Origin: Butyrivibrio hungatei NK4A153
GTDB taxonomy: Bacteria; Bacillota; Clostridia; Lachnospirales; Lachnospiraceae
Assembly: GCF_000424465.1 (NCBI RefSeq)
Contig: NZ_KE384195.1
Location: forward strand, 187,896-240,264
DNA: 52,369 bases
Direction: 5' to 3'
A model generated the notes under the pieces. The model did no database searches. It saw nothing but the letters and a program-made list of their open reading frames with translations, and had not been told where the DNA came from. The translations under genes and the position numbers were made by a program. Below, in pieces: positions 43,713 through 52,351 of this stretch; position 1 is the first letter of the stretch; each line of letters starts with the position of its first letter.

Positions 43713-43726
43713 TGTAAGCGCTTTCA
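43713..43726. promoter_or_regulatory. cre-like palindrome upstream of carD
   Basis: TGTAAGCGCTTTCA fits the CcpA cre consensus TGWAANCGNTNWCA at every position. It lies 48 bp before the carD ATG. A LacI-family protein, CcpA or another, could bind it. No strong sigma-A -10 is obvious beside it. Confidence 0.6.
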
Positions 43727-43840
43727 GCAAACAAGAAAAAAATATATGATTCCACGTCCGGAATCCGCGAGCCTTAATAAGTATATCACAATAAAATATT
43801 TTTTGTAATAGTATATCGTTCAAAAAACTTTACAAAATTT

Positions 43841-44398
43841 TTATAGATTCAAACCAAATTTTCTACTCCACTCCTCAGAAGTCAGTACATTCACGTACTC
43901 CACTCTCATCTCGTCAAGAAGTACCACTCTGGTCATGTGGTTGATATGATGAAGTTTGAACCCGCACTTATCCTGCACTTTTTTTGACCGCTCATTCCCC
44001 TCAAAATACGCACAAAAAACACGGCTAAGATTCAGATCCTCAAAGCCATGTCTAAGTAGCTCCATTGACGCTTCCGTTGCGATTCCTTTATCCCAGAAAG
44101 GGTAGCCTATCCAGTAGCCAAGTTCAGCCTCGTTTGTTCCAATGGGGCGCTCGGGGCTTCCGTCCAGCGTAAGCCCTATGCTACCGATAACTTCTCTCCC
44201 ACGCTCTTTAATGCAGATAGCATACACCTCTTCCCTTGCAAAAACAGTCCTAATTATCGCCCTGCTGTATGCTTCATCCTTATGGGGCGGCCATCCGGCC
44301 GGAGGTCCCACCCTTTCGTCACTGGCATATTTATATAAATCCGCCGCGTCGCTACTTTCCCATTTTCTTAATAACAACCTATCTGTCTGCAGTACCAT
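43841..44398 (-). CDS. RimJ/RimL-type GNAT acetyltransferase
   Basis: The 185-residue GNAT protein begins LQTDRLLLRKWESSDAADLYKYASDERVG, the typical RimJ/RimL opening. Later it has the ELGYWIGYPFWDKGIATEA acetyl-CoA loop and RVFCAYFEGNERSKKVQDKCGF. Such enzymes acetylate N-termini or small molecules. The 5' end overlaps the EAL gene 3' end by 20 bp. Substrate unknown. Confidence 0.92.
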   Translation of the reverse strand: MVLQTDRLLLRKWESSDAADLYKYASDERVGPPAGWPPHKDEAYSRAIIRTVFAREEVYAICIKERGREVIGSIGLTLDGSPERPIGTNEAELGYWIGYPFWDKGIATEASMELLRHGFEDLNLSRVFCAYFEGNERSKKVQDKCGFKLHHINHMTRVVLLDEMRVEYVNVLTSEEWSRKFGLNL

Positions 44399-46289
44399 CC
44401 ACTTTATGAACCAGTCCTTTTTGTGAATTCAAAAATTCTATATAGTCGTTTTCAGGAACGGGTCTCGAATAATAAAAGCCCTGAAGATATTCTACACCGT
44501 TATCGATAAGAATTCTTGCCTGTTCCAGGGTCTCAACACCCTCCGCAAGCACATGAAGTCCGTTTTTCTTCATAAACTCTATCGTATGTTTAAGCACGTT
44601 GAGCTTCTCGGGATTCTCAGAATCAAAGCAGTTCCATATAAACTCCCTGTCCATCTTAATAAGCACATAGTCAAGCTTAAGAAGTTCCAAAAGATCGGAA
44701 TCTCCCGCACCGAAATCATCAATGGAGAAAGTAAATCCCTGCTCACGCATTTTTTTGAAATTCTCTTTAAACGTCGCATCGCCTGTTATATGGGCCGTAT
44801 CTGTAATCTCAAAATTGATGTAGTTAGGCGGAATGTGGTATTTTTCCATCTTTCTGAAAAGTCTCTCATGTGTATGCGCATCAACCGCCTCATTTCCCGA
44901 CATATTAACCTCGATTGTCTTAATCCCGTAGCTAGAAAGATTTTCTTTTGCAATAAAAGAGCAGACTTTTTCAAATACAAGATCGTCAATTTCCTGAACA
45001 AGCCCGCACCTCTCAGCAATCGGGATAAAATCTTCGGGTGAGATATATTTTTCGCCGTCGCGTCTGCGAAGCCTTACAAGAGCTTCCGCAGAGGAAAAAG
45101 ATCCTTCTTTGACGCTGAGGATTGGCTGATAATAAACATCAAAACTCTTCTCCTTCACAGCCTGTCTTACAACATCCTCTATCGTGTTTCTGTAAACCAT
45201 CTTATCAACTATGTTTTCATCTATCACAATGTTGGGTGAAGACTGTGCATAGGCGTATTCTCCGGACACATATGTAAGAATCTGCATGGCCTTATCAAGC
45301 TCTTTTACAATACGCGGAGCCTCAACAACCGAGAATGTAAACCTGTAGCTTCCCGCGCCGATGCCCTTATACAGATTGAATGCCGACATGAAACGCTCAA
45401 CAATATCCGCTCTTCTCGTTATAAAACTAAGCGTATTCCAGCTCGACATGTACGCATTCAGCTGATAGTCGGAACGTGCAAACTCTGCAACCTTCCTCTG
45501 CTCCTCTTCAAGCGCTTTTCTCGCTGAGTCGGTGAAAAGAATATTCTTCTCAATAAAAATAACCGACATTATAAAAAATGATCTCGGCTGGGCGAAACGC
45601 TCGGCAAGCATAGCTATGAATGCGTCTTTGTTCCTGACACCCGGAATACTCTTTTCGTAATAATCTTTGGGATTTTCAATAAATATGTAGATGATTATTG
45701 CAGAAAGAATGATCGCAGCAGACGAAATCTGCGTGCCCTTCCTGACAATCTGATAAACGAACATGGCACACCATAGAAAATGTGAGACCAAAATAGCGGC
45801 AAAAACTTCCTTTTTGGCTCGTCCGTTATAATTTATGCCAAGGCTTATTGCCGAAACCGAATAAAGCATGCCCAAAACATAGCATATTGTCAAAAGTACC
45901 GGACTTGAAGTTCCTCCGAACAAAGCTTTCGATGTTATAACGAGCAAAACACCAATACCCGCCGGTGCTGCCGATAAACAGGCATATTTTGTCGAAATGC
46001 CCCTCTTAATTGTAAACCTTGAATATGTGTACAGACAAAGTGCAAATATAACTGCGAGAAGTGTGATCAGATACAGGCCTCTGGAAAGCCCCTGCACCCA
46101 CAAGAACGATGCATCGGGATATACAAATGCACCGTATTCCACCATCTCAATAATTATATTTAAAACAGACAACACTAAGAAAAGACAGAACATACGCGTC
46201 GTGGAAAGCTGTAGTATGCTCTTTCTCATATAGATAAGCATCAAAATTCCAAGAACTAAAATTGCAATGATTAGTGTACGTATTTCCAT
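44379..46289 (-). CDS. Membrane EAL-domain phosphodiesterase with degenerate GGDEF region
   Basis: The 636-residue product has about seven TM segments (1-205), a middle region that keeps the GGDEF fold pattern (RNKDAFIAMLAERF) but lacks a GGDEF motif, and a C-terminal EAL domain (about 390-630). The EAL catalytic residues are all visible: SAEALVR, EVNMSG, NFEITD, FSIDDFGAGDS, LIKMD, AEGVET and QGFYYSRP. It is probably an active c-di-GMP phosphodiesterase with a membrane sensor input. Confidence 0.9.
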   Translation of the reverse strand: MEIRTLIIAILVLGILMLIYMRKSILQLSTTRMFCLFLVLSVLNIIIEMVEYGAFVYPDASFLWVQGLSRGLYLITLLAVIFALCLYTYSRFTIKRGISTKYACLSAAPAGIGVLLVITSKALFGGTSSPVLLTICYVLGMLYSVSAISLGINYNGRAKKEVFAAILVSHFLWCAMFVYQIVRKGTQISSAAIILSAIIIYIFIENPKDYYEKSIPGVRNKDAFIAMLAERFAQPRSFFIMSVIFIEKNILFTDSARKALEEEQRKVAEFARSDYQLNAYMSSWNTLSFITRRADIVERFMSAFNLYKGIGAGSYRFTFSVVEAPRIVKELDKAMQILTYVSGEYAYAQSSPNIVIDENIVDKMVYRNTIEDVVRQAVKEKSFDVYYQPILSVKEGSFSSAEALVRLRRRDGEKYISPEDFIPIAERCGLVQEIDDLVFEKVCSFIAKENLSSYGIKTIEVNMSGNEAVDAHTHERLFRKMEKYHIPPNYINFEITDTAHITGDATFKENFKKMREQGFTFSIDDFGAGDSDLLELLKLDYVLIKMDREFIWNCFDSENPEKLNVLKHTIEFMKKNGLHVLAEGVETLEQARILIDNGVEYLQGFYYSRPVPENDYIEFLNSQKGLVHKVDGTADR

Positions 46290-46383
46290 ATTTTAATTAT
46301 AATCTTTCTTTTGGGTGTTGTATATAAAATACTCTTGTTCATTTTTTACTAATGTGATATTCCCCATCACAAAATGGCACAAT

Positions 46384-47694
46384 TCACTTCTCAAGCTTGA
46401 TCAGATAGGATGTGTACGGCGGTATATCAAGACCTCCGCCAAAATCAATGTCTTCATCCGTGATAAGGTCCACGCCACAGCCCGCACCCGCGTTGAAATC
46501 AGCATGGAAAGGCGCTTCATCTGCATTTATCACAGTTAGAACACGCTCTCCTTCGCATGCACGCCGGAAAATGCACTGTCTGTTAGTAAGAAGAAGCGAT
46601 GAAAAATCTCCGTAGTTAAGCGCCTGTGATTCTGCTTTAGCCTTGCACAACTTTGCAATATGATCGGTTAGTTCGTTCCACTTTGGCTCATCAAAGCATG
46701 GTCTGAGCGCAGGATCTCCCATTGATTTGTCAGCTTTTTCTCCCCATTCGCTTCCGTAATAGATCGTGGGAATCCCCGGCATTCCGAACATAAGCGTATA
46801 AATCAGCTTCAGATGCTCGGGACGAGTGAGTATACTTGCAATCCTGCTGACATCATGATTATCAACAAATGACAAAAGATGTCTTCCCCTGTACAAAGTC
46901 CAGTTCTCAGGACCGAACTGGCGAAGCAGGGAATGAACTATCTCAAAAAGATTCATACTGTTAAGCGCAGAAAACATACCTTTGTAGCACTCGTAGTTTG
47001 TGGCGCTGTGACAAAGGTCATCGCCCATGATCCTGTTATAATCGCCGCCTATCATTTCACCCGTCAGGTAAAAGTCCGGCTTCATCGCAGTCGTCTCTCT
47101 TCTGAGAGTACGTATGAAGTCCTGATCGAGACAATAAGCAACATCGAGTCTAAGTCCATCTATATCAAACTCTTTTACCCACATGCGGATGCTCTCAAGG
47201 AGGTAGTCTGTGACCTGCGGGTTCTTAAGATTAAACTTCACAAGATCGTAGTTACCTTCCCAGCCTTCGTACCACAGGCCGTCGTTGTAATTGCTGTTTC
47301 CGTCGAAGTTAATGTTGAACCAGTCTTTATACTGTGAATCCCATTTCTTTTCGCATACATCAACAAAGCCAAAAAAGCCTCTTCCCGCGTGGTTGAACAC
47401 TCCGTCCAGTATCACTTTTATGCCTTCTTTATGAAGCGCGTCGCAAACTTTGGCAAAATCCTCGTTCGTGCCGAGTCTTACATCTATCTTCTTGTAGTCC
47501 CTGGTGTTGTATCCGTGAGTGTCTGACTCAAAAACAGGATTAAACAAAACCGCTCCCACGCCAAGTTTTTTGAAATGCGGAATCCATTCAATGACTTTAA
47601 GGATCCTGTGCTCAAGCTTCCCATCATTTTCATAAGGCGCACCGCAGAATCCCAAAGGATATATCTGATAAAAAGAAGTTTCATATGCCCACAT
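46384..47694 (-). CDS. Alpha-amylase family (GH13) glycoside hydrolase, cytoplasmic
   Basis: The 436-residue barrel enzyme has the GH13 regions LDGVFNHAG, IDGLRLDVAY with nucleophile D184, YLTGEMIGG with acid/base E213, and SFVDNHDVSRI with D281. There is no signal peptide, so it acts on oligosaccharides inside the cell. The sequence resembles the neopullulanase/cyclomaltodextrinase group but lacks the N-terminal domain those enzymes usually have. GGAGG precedes the start. No sugar transport gene adjoins it. Confidence 0.92.
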   Translation of the reverse strand: MWAYETSFYQIYPLGFCGAPYENDGKLEHRILKVIEWIPHFKKLGVGAVLFNPVFESDTHGYNTRDYKKIDVRLGTNEDFAKVCDALHKEGIKVILDGVFNHAGRGFFGFVDVCEKKWDSQYKDWFNINFDGNSNYNDGLWYEGWEGNYDLVKFNLKNPQVTDYLLESIRMWVKEFDIDGLRLDVAYCLDQDFIRTLRRETTAMKPDFYLTGEMIGGDYNRIMGDDLCHSATNYECYKGMFSALNSMNLFEIVHSLLRQFGPENWTLYRGRHLLSFVDNHDVSRIASILTRPEHLKLIYTLMFGMPGIPTIYYGSEWGEKADKSMGDPALRPCFDEPKWNELTDHIAKLCKAKAESQALNYGDFSSLLLTNRQCIFRRACEGERVLTVINADEAPFHADFNAGAGCGVDLITDEDIDFGGGLDIPPYTSYLIKLEK

Positions 47695-47783
47695 AAAAAG
47701 CCTCCTTGTTTACAATATTAAAATCATAATTATATTATATACCGATTTGTCTCAATTTTTTATTCAAATTTGAAAAATACGTG

Positions 47784-47812
47784 TTGACAACAAGCATACC
47801 ACGATGTATATT
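47784..47812 (+). promoter_or_regulatory. Promoter of tRNA-Met
   Basis: TTGACA (47784-47789), 17-bp spacer and TATATT (47807-47812), a near-consensus sigma-A promoter. A short leader with the palindrome GCTGTTT-C-AAACAGC (47823-47837) precedes the tRNA. Confidence 0.85.
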
Positions 47813-47851
47813 ATCTAAGTCGGCTGTTTCAAACAGCTCTGACAAATAGAT

Positions 47852-47925
47852 GGCGAGATAGCTCAGTTGGCTAGAGCACGCGGTTCATACCCGCGGTGTC
47901 GAGGGTTCGAATCCCCCTCTCGCTA
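47852..47925 (+). tRNA. tRNA-Met (anticodon CAU), elongator type
   Basis: The 74-nt cloverleaf has acceptor arms GGCGAGA/TCTCGCT, D arm GCTC...GAGC, anticodon stem CGCGG/CCGCG with loop TTCATAC, and T arm GAGGG-TTCGAAT-CCCCC. CCA is not encoded. The anticodon stem lacks the GGG/CCC run of initiator tRNA and the body matches Firmicute elongator tRNA-Met. tRNA-Ile(CAU) is not excluded, but the sequence fits Met better. Confidence 0.93.
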
Positions 47926-47927
47926 CT

Positions 47928-47957
47928 GCCCTTAACCTTATGGTTAAGGGCTTTTTA
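47928..47957 (+). terminator. Terminator of tRNA-Met
   Basis: GCCCTTAACC and GGTTAAGGGC form a 10-bp stem with loop TTAT, followed by TTTTT. It starts three bases after the tRNA. Confidence 0.9.
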
Positions 47958-48006
47958 TTTTTCCATGTCATATTTTATGTCATACATTTACAGAGTGACT
48001 TGTTCG

Positions 48007-48804
48007 TTAGTCTATAAAGAGCTCTTTGAGCATTCCTTTTATCCCCTTGATATCTAAAGGATTATCACTCGTTTCATATGTAAATATAAGGTTCTTTCCC
48101 GGAAATATACCGCTTTTCCTGTATTCATCAAGTTTATTCAGACACCCTCTTCTATATTCTTCATCATCCAAAAGCCCCAAATGCTCCAAATATATCTCTT
48201 CTCTATTCTTGGTATTCAGTATTGTAAAATCAGGATATCTCACCACTCCTCTTCCTATAACCAAAGGCTTTTCATAATGATATGGTATCCCCAGATTATA
48301 GAGCATATCCGCCAATATGGCTTCTGACTTTGATCTTACTTTTTCACCTCTTATAGTGTCATATTTTTTATTTTCAGGCATATATGGATTTGATTGAAAG
48401 CTCTGTGACTGCCATTTCATGGCATATAGATCATCAGTGATGATGTACGGCGTAACAAGTTTTTGGCGTTCGGATGAAAGATTTGTGAAGATTGATTCAG
48501 CGGTCCCCTTCCTTGCATACGTTAATAGTTCTTCGATTTTGCTCAGTTCCTTCTTTGCACGCTTCAGAAACAGCTCGTTATACATTTTTTGCGCCAAATT
48601 CCTAACATATTTCATGTTATTCATTGATATATATTTTCCCTTTGAAGGAGTATCGTCCGTCACTTCAAAATATCGCATTTGCTTACGTGATTTACTTATT
48701 CTAAGCCTTCCTTCCGGAAGTGTTCTTTTATCTTTTTCCGCAAACTTTATTGCTCTCTGCAGAGTAACTATACGTTGTTCCATAAGTTGAATCAGTTTAT
48801 CCAT
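48007..48804 (-). CDS. PD-(D/E)XK nuclease-like protein with N-terminal coiled coil
   Basis: The 265-residue product has an N-terminal helical/coiled-coil region (1-105) and a C-terminal restriction-endonuclease-like domain. Conserved pieces are VRSKSEAILADMLYNLGIPYHYEKP split over two elements (E161), YPDFTIL (D192) and EIYLEHLGLLDDEEY (E207-H208), in the order of a PD-(D/E)XK core. Homologues are common in Lachnospiraceae, function unknown. It stands alone between tRNA-Met and a hairpin-repeat array that begins 128 bp beyond its start codon. Confidence 0.75.
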   Translation of the reverse strand: MDKLIQLMEQRIVTLQRAIKFAEKDKRTLPEGRLRISKSRKQMRYFEVTDDTPSKGKYISMNNMKYVRNLAQKMYNELFLKRAKKELSKIEELLTYARKGTAESIFTNLSSERQKLVTPYIITDDLYAMKWQSQSFQSNPYMPENKKYDTIRGEKVRSKSEAILADMLYNLGIPYHYEKPLVIGRGVVRYPDFTILNTKNREEIYLEHLGLLDDEEYRRGCLNKLDEYRKSGIFPGKNLIFTYETSDNPLDIKGIKGMLKELFID

Positions 48805-48932
48805 TTTTCTTTTCCTTTCTTACAATACAATAATGCTTCCCCCCTCTTACCGATGAATAATACGCCCCTTATGTTCTTTGATTATAGATTTCTTTACTTC
48901 AATACTCATTTATACCAATTTCAAGCATACGT

Positions 48933-49112
48933 ATGGTCCTATCTTTATCTACCACTCCATAGGGCCATGGTCTTATTTGCAAAAAATACTTCTATATGCT
49001 CATTTTCAACGCATCACATGGTCCTATCTGCTCTTTCCGAGTCACAGGGCCATAGTTTATCTTGAAAAAATTGATTTCACATGCTCATTTTTAGCACAAC
49101 ACATGGTCCTAT
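48933..49112. repeat. Hairpin repeat array with exact 85-bp period, third unit interrupted
   Basis: Left arms ATGGTCCTAT start at 48933, 49018 and 49103, each 85 bp apart. In units 1 and 2 the right arm (AGGGCCAT, ending 48968 and 49053) closes a 36-nt hairpin, and a 49-nt spacer with a shared ATGCTCATTTT core follows. Unit 3 stops after its left arm, where the transposon begins. Similar spacer sequence runs upstream of unit 1. Apart from this array and the transposon end, 48805-49315 shows nothing. Confidence 0.8.
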
Positions 49113-49130
49113 TGTCAAACGGCGAATTGA
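49113..49130 (+). repeat. Left terminal inverted repeat of the transposon
   Basis: TGTCAAACGGCGAATTGA matches the inverted right end at 14 of 18 positions. A related internal copy (GCAAATTGATTTC) near 49143-49155 may be a second transposase-binding site. Confidence 0.7.
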
Positions 49131-49271
49131 GAGCGGGGGTTATTGCAAATTGATTTCTGCGATTTCTCCGCTTGAACGGCGCAGTCTTTTCGCTAACAGC
49201 ATGATTCTGACGGTGTAGCGGCACGCTATTCGCGGGTTTATTTCAGCATAGGAAAAATCCTTTATTGAAAT

Positions 49272-49294
49272 AAGGCTGCGGAAACCACAGCCTT
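49272..49294 (-). terminator. Hairpin after the ATPase gene
   Basis: AAGGCTGCGG and CCACAGCCTT pair around a 3-nt loop, 22 bp after the stop. The T run after it is poor, so it may terminate weakly. A second hairpin, TTTCA...GGA-AAAA-TCC...TGAAA, lies just beyond (about 49250-49271). Confidence 0.45.
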
Positions 49295-49315
49295 GCTCAT
49301 TGAAAATTTAATACC

Positions 49316-50122
49316 TTATCCGAGATTCTGATTGTTTACAGCAGCAAGGATTATATCAGTATCAATACTTTTTTTATCCTGCTGGGAACCGATTACAAGA
49401 GCATCGCTCATAAGATTATCGATCAGCCTTGGATTTCCATGTGTATGGCTTGCCACGGCGCGGAGTGCCGATTCGTCGATTATTGCTTTAGAGCTTCCGG
49501 CGCAGTTCAACTTGTGAACGACATAACTCATTACTTCATCATCTGTAAGCCCTTGATAATTATAGTGTATAGTTATCCTTTGACGGAGAGCTTCGTGGAT
49601 CTGCTTGCGGAGTATGTCATTTAAATGAGATTCTCCACAAAGGATGAGTGTGAAGCAGTTGACGGAATCGTAGCCGTAATTCATCAGCATCTTGATGTCA
49701 TTAAAGATTCCGTTTGAAAGATACTGCGCTTCATCTATGGCAAGAAGGAGCGGTTGCCGTTTTTCGTGGTACAGATAGTAGATCTGTTCTTGGATGGCTT
49801 TAAACATGGCGGTTTTGCCACCTTTTTCACTAACACCCAGGATTATACAGAGCTGTTTATAAAAGTCGGCAACGCTGATTGTTGAAAGACAGATGTATTC
49901 CATATGGTGAAGATTTGGATTGAGGCTTTTTGCAAAACAACGCAGGCAGTAAGATTTTCCCATCCCTGGGCTTGCGGTAAAAAGCCCGATTCCACGGACA
50001 TCTTTTAAGACATTGAGTCTTGACGTCATTTCATCGAAATCCTTTGAACGAAAACAGTCTTTTTCAGAAATCTGTTGTTTGTCAAAAGGGTTGAATGCAA
50101 GTGAATAATAGTCATTATACAT
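49316..50122 (-). CDS. ExeA/TniB-like AAA ATPase of the transposon
   Basis: The 268-residue AAA+ protein has Walker A as TASPGMGKSY (K56) and Walker B as LLLAIDEAQYL (D130, E131). Sensor and arginine-finger regions follow, including GLTDDEVMSYVVHKL and THGNPRLIDNL, as in ExeA/TniB/MuB-type ATPases that activate the transposase and help choose target DNA. Its start overlaps the transposase stop by 8 bp, so the pair is coupled. Confidence 0.92.
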   Translation of the reverse strand: MYNDYYSLAFNPFDKQQISEKDCFRSKDFDEMTSRLNVLKDVRGIGLFTASPGMGKSYCLRCFAKSLNPNLHHMEYICLSTISVADFYKQLCIILGVSEKGGKTAMFKAIQEQIYYLYHEKRQPLLLAIDEAQYLSNGIFNDIKMLMNYGYDSVNCFTLILCGESHLNDILRKQIHEALRQRITIHYNYQGLTDDEVMSYVVHKLNCAGSSKAIIDESALRAVASHTHGNPRLIDNLMSDALVIGSQQDKKSIDTDIILAAVNNQNLG

Positions 50123-51383
50123 TGGAATCTCCTAACTTCGAATAATCAATGGTGGGACCATTGTTGCGTTTTGTATGACAGTTCTCAACTTTGTTCGTAG
50201 GACGTATCGGATAATGCTCTTTTTCGAAAAGGATGAACGCAGAATCCATTTCTCCCGGACGAAAACGTATCTCGACTTTCATGTCAATGAACTGCATTGG
50301 GACGTCATAGGATACTTTTCCGAAGGAAACAGTTGCATCTTTTCGCACCTTACGAATGATACGGTTTAAGAAGCATTCATCAAGCCATTCGCGGGACTTG
50401 GGGGACTGAACATTTTTTACTGAAGCCTGATACCTTTCAAAAGGAGTACAGTTTATGCCTGTATGGAGTGTTGTATTGTAGCTGCGAATATATTCAGCAA
50501 AAAGTGTATTGAACTCCTCAAGGGATGAAATGGAATCCATATCGAGTCCATAGAGCCAACGCTCTTTGGTGGTTCTCCAAAATCTTTCTATTTTGGCTTT
50601 GCTTGCACCGTCGCGAACTTTTGTATGAAGGAGAACGGTACCGATAGAGCCACAGATTAGAGAAAGCTGGTCGTTCGAATAAGGGCCGCCGTTATCGGTG
50701 TAAAGCTTAGCAGGAATTCCGTATGTTGCGACAGCATTCTTGAATACAGACTGGAAGTTTGCGGCAGAGTCATTGTAAAAGAGTTTTCCGCCGACTATAA
50801 GTCTTGAATGATCGTCAATGATACATATGGCATAGACACGATGTGATTTTCCGTCCTCTGTTATGTAAGGGAAGTAGCAGGTATCTGTTTGCCACATCTT
50901 CCCGAATGAGTCTTCCTCAAAAGCTTTGCGGTCTCGAATATTTGGGTTGCGGGCAGATTTTAGATCATTGTTCTTGATAAAGCGTTGTACAGAGCAGACG
51001 TTTACAGTTGCAGGAATGAATCCGTTCTGTATGAGCTGCGCATGAATCTGAGTAGCGTTTAGCCGGGGGAAGTCTTGTTTGAGACGAAAAATCTCTTCTA
51101 TTGCAGTGTCTGTGAGTACACGGGTGCATCCTTTATCGCAACGTTCAGATGGCAACAGAGCATCGTAGCCATAACGCTGGTAGTTTGATACCCACTTTTC
51201 GAGGGTTTTATATTTGATTTCTTTTACGGTGCCATCCGGAAAAGTGAGCGGCTTTTCCGTTACTCTTTTGTAATAAGCTGTTCTTGAGGCGTCAGGAAAC
51301 AGACCCTGGATCACCGGGGCAATCAGAGCGAAACGGAATTGAGCAATCTCAGTTGCAGTTGATAGTTTTTTTGTATCGTTCAT
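50115..51383 (-). CDS. DDE transposase (Mu/TniA-like, rve domain)
   Basis: The 422-residue protein has a helical DNA-binding N-terminus (about 1-140) and an rve catalytic core: D167 in WQTDTC, D230 in LYTDNGGPYS and E266 in SKAKIERFWRT, with 35 residues between the last two (D,D35E). A Mu-type beta-barrel C-terminal domain follows (about 330-400: VSFGKVSYDVP, VEIRFRPGE). All catalytic residues are present and the gene looks intact. Confidence 0.93.
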   Translation of the reverse strand: MNDTKKLSTATEIAQFRFALIAPVIQGLFPDASRTAYYKRVTEKPLTFPDGTVKEIKYKTLEKWVSNYQRYGYDALLPSERCDKGCTRVLTDTAIEEIFRLKQDFPRLNATQIHAQLIQNGFIPATVNVCSVQRFIKNNDLKSARNPNIRDRKAFEEDSFGKMWQTDTCYFPYITEDGKSHRVYAICIIDDHSRLIVGGKLFYNDSAANFQSVFKNAVATYGIPAKLYTDNGGPYSNDQLSLICGSIGTVLLHTKVRDGASKAKIERFWRTTKERWLYGLDMDSISSLEEFNTLFAEYIRSYNTTLHTGINCTPFERYQASVKNVQSPKSREWLDECFLNRIIRKVRKDATVSFGKVSYDVPMQFIDMKVEIRFRPGEMDSAFILFEKEHYPIRPTNKVENCHTKRNNGPTIDYSKLGDSNV

Positions 51384-51451
51384 AATTCTTTACCTCCTAT
51401 GGTTGCATCATAGATGAGGCAAGAGGGGATTACCATTCCCGTGTCGTGTGA

Positions 51452-52060
51452 TTACGGGCAATTGAAATCCGGAGGAGATTTGCTCCGCGGCAAGTGCGTT
51501 GGATTTTTGTGTGATTGCAAAAAAGACATGCCTGTTTTCTGCAAAAAAGACAATGCATGGGAGGAGTATGGAGCAAGAAAGGCGAGCTCCACCAATGAAG
51601 CAAAGAAGGTCTGCTCTAAAGTTTTTAAAAGCCCTTGCCATTCAAGCCGATGTTTTTTATAGAGATCTTTCCAGCGATAGAGTGTTGATGGAGAAATCCC
51701 AAAGCGATCACAGAGATTTGAAACGGTATAACGCTTCATGGCGTATTCTGTGAGAACACGGAGGATGAAGAAAAGACTATAAGAATCATATGGGATTATA
51801 GGATCTGGAAGAATGGCATGCGTACAGCCACAGGAACACTTTACACGTACAATCTCAATCGTAGATGAGACGGGCTTGCCCTTTATAAAGTCCACAACAT
51901 AACGATTATACTTGGCAAAGCTATTGCAATCGCCGGTACGCCCGCATGAAGGACACTTTGTTTTCTTTGGCTTGAACGATGTCATAAAAGAATCAAACAG
52001 AGTTTTTGTTGAATTTTTTTGTCGGATAAGGTTGCATTTTAATTGATTCTCTCGTATCAT
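51452..52060 (-). CDS. Zinc-finger/HTH protein of the transposon (DUF6431-like)
   Basis: The 202-residue product has a zinc-ribbon-like pattern (KCPSCGRTGDC, about 35-45, then VKCSCGCTHAILP) and a C-terminal helix-turn-helix (TVSNLCDRFGISPSTLYRWKDLY). This matches a family I recall as DUF6431, which accompanies this kind of transposase/ATPase pair. It may bind transposon ends or regulate transposition. It is the first gene of the element; a 68-bp gap separates it from the transposase gene. The RBS is not obvious, so the start is uncertain. Confidence 0.75.
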   Translation of the reverse strand: MIRENQLKCNLIRQKNSTKTLFDSFMTSFKPKKTKCPSCGRTGDCNSFAKYNRYVVDFIKGKPVSSTIEIVRVKCSCGCTHAILPDPIIPYDSYSLFFILRVLTEYAMKRYTVSNLCDRFGISPSTLYRWKDLYKKHRLEWQGLLKTLEQTFFASLVELAFLAPYSSHALSFLQKTGMSFLQSHKNPTHLPRSKSPPDFNCP

Positions 52061-52078
52061 AACAAGGCGATTCTTAAG

Positions 52079-52321
52079 ATGACTGTTTATGCACAGGCAA
52101 CCATTAATTAGGACTTAGATCCTGCACAGGACCTGTTTACAGCGCTTAAGTTTGGTTATGAGGGAGAACGGATCTTTGGTCGGATGGGTTCTTCCTCTTT
52201 TTATTTAGTCAATAAACAACAGGAAAAACTATACAGTATTAAGACTACAGATACAAGAAAAAAGCGTGCCGTAAAAAACAGCACGATAGTGATAGATAAG
52301 AAACAAAAAAAACGATTTTAA
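52079..52321 (+). pseudogene. Small ORF in the transposon right end, broken by an in-frame TAG
   Basis: An ATG at 52079 opens a frame of ten codons ending at TAG (52109-52111). The same frame continues for 69 more codons to TAA at 52321, with protein-like content (DLFTALKFGYEGERIFGRMG, YLVNKQQEKLYSIKTTD). It is divergent from the zinc-finger gene. A weak TTGCAT-N17-TATCAT promoter (52032-52060) lies upstream. It could be a cargo gene killed by a nonsense mutation, or the upstream part may be chance. The family is not recognised. Confidence 0.45.
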
Positions 52322-52351
52322 TATGCGTTGGAATTGCGGGCGGATGGAAAG

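Noticed and set aside
47852..47925. Integration site of a genomic island at tRNA-Met
   Set aside because: No integrase gene and no direct repeat of the tRNA 3' end were seen downstream; the nearby transposon has its own ends and did not insert in the tRNA.
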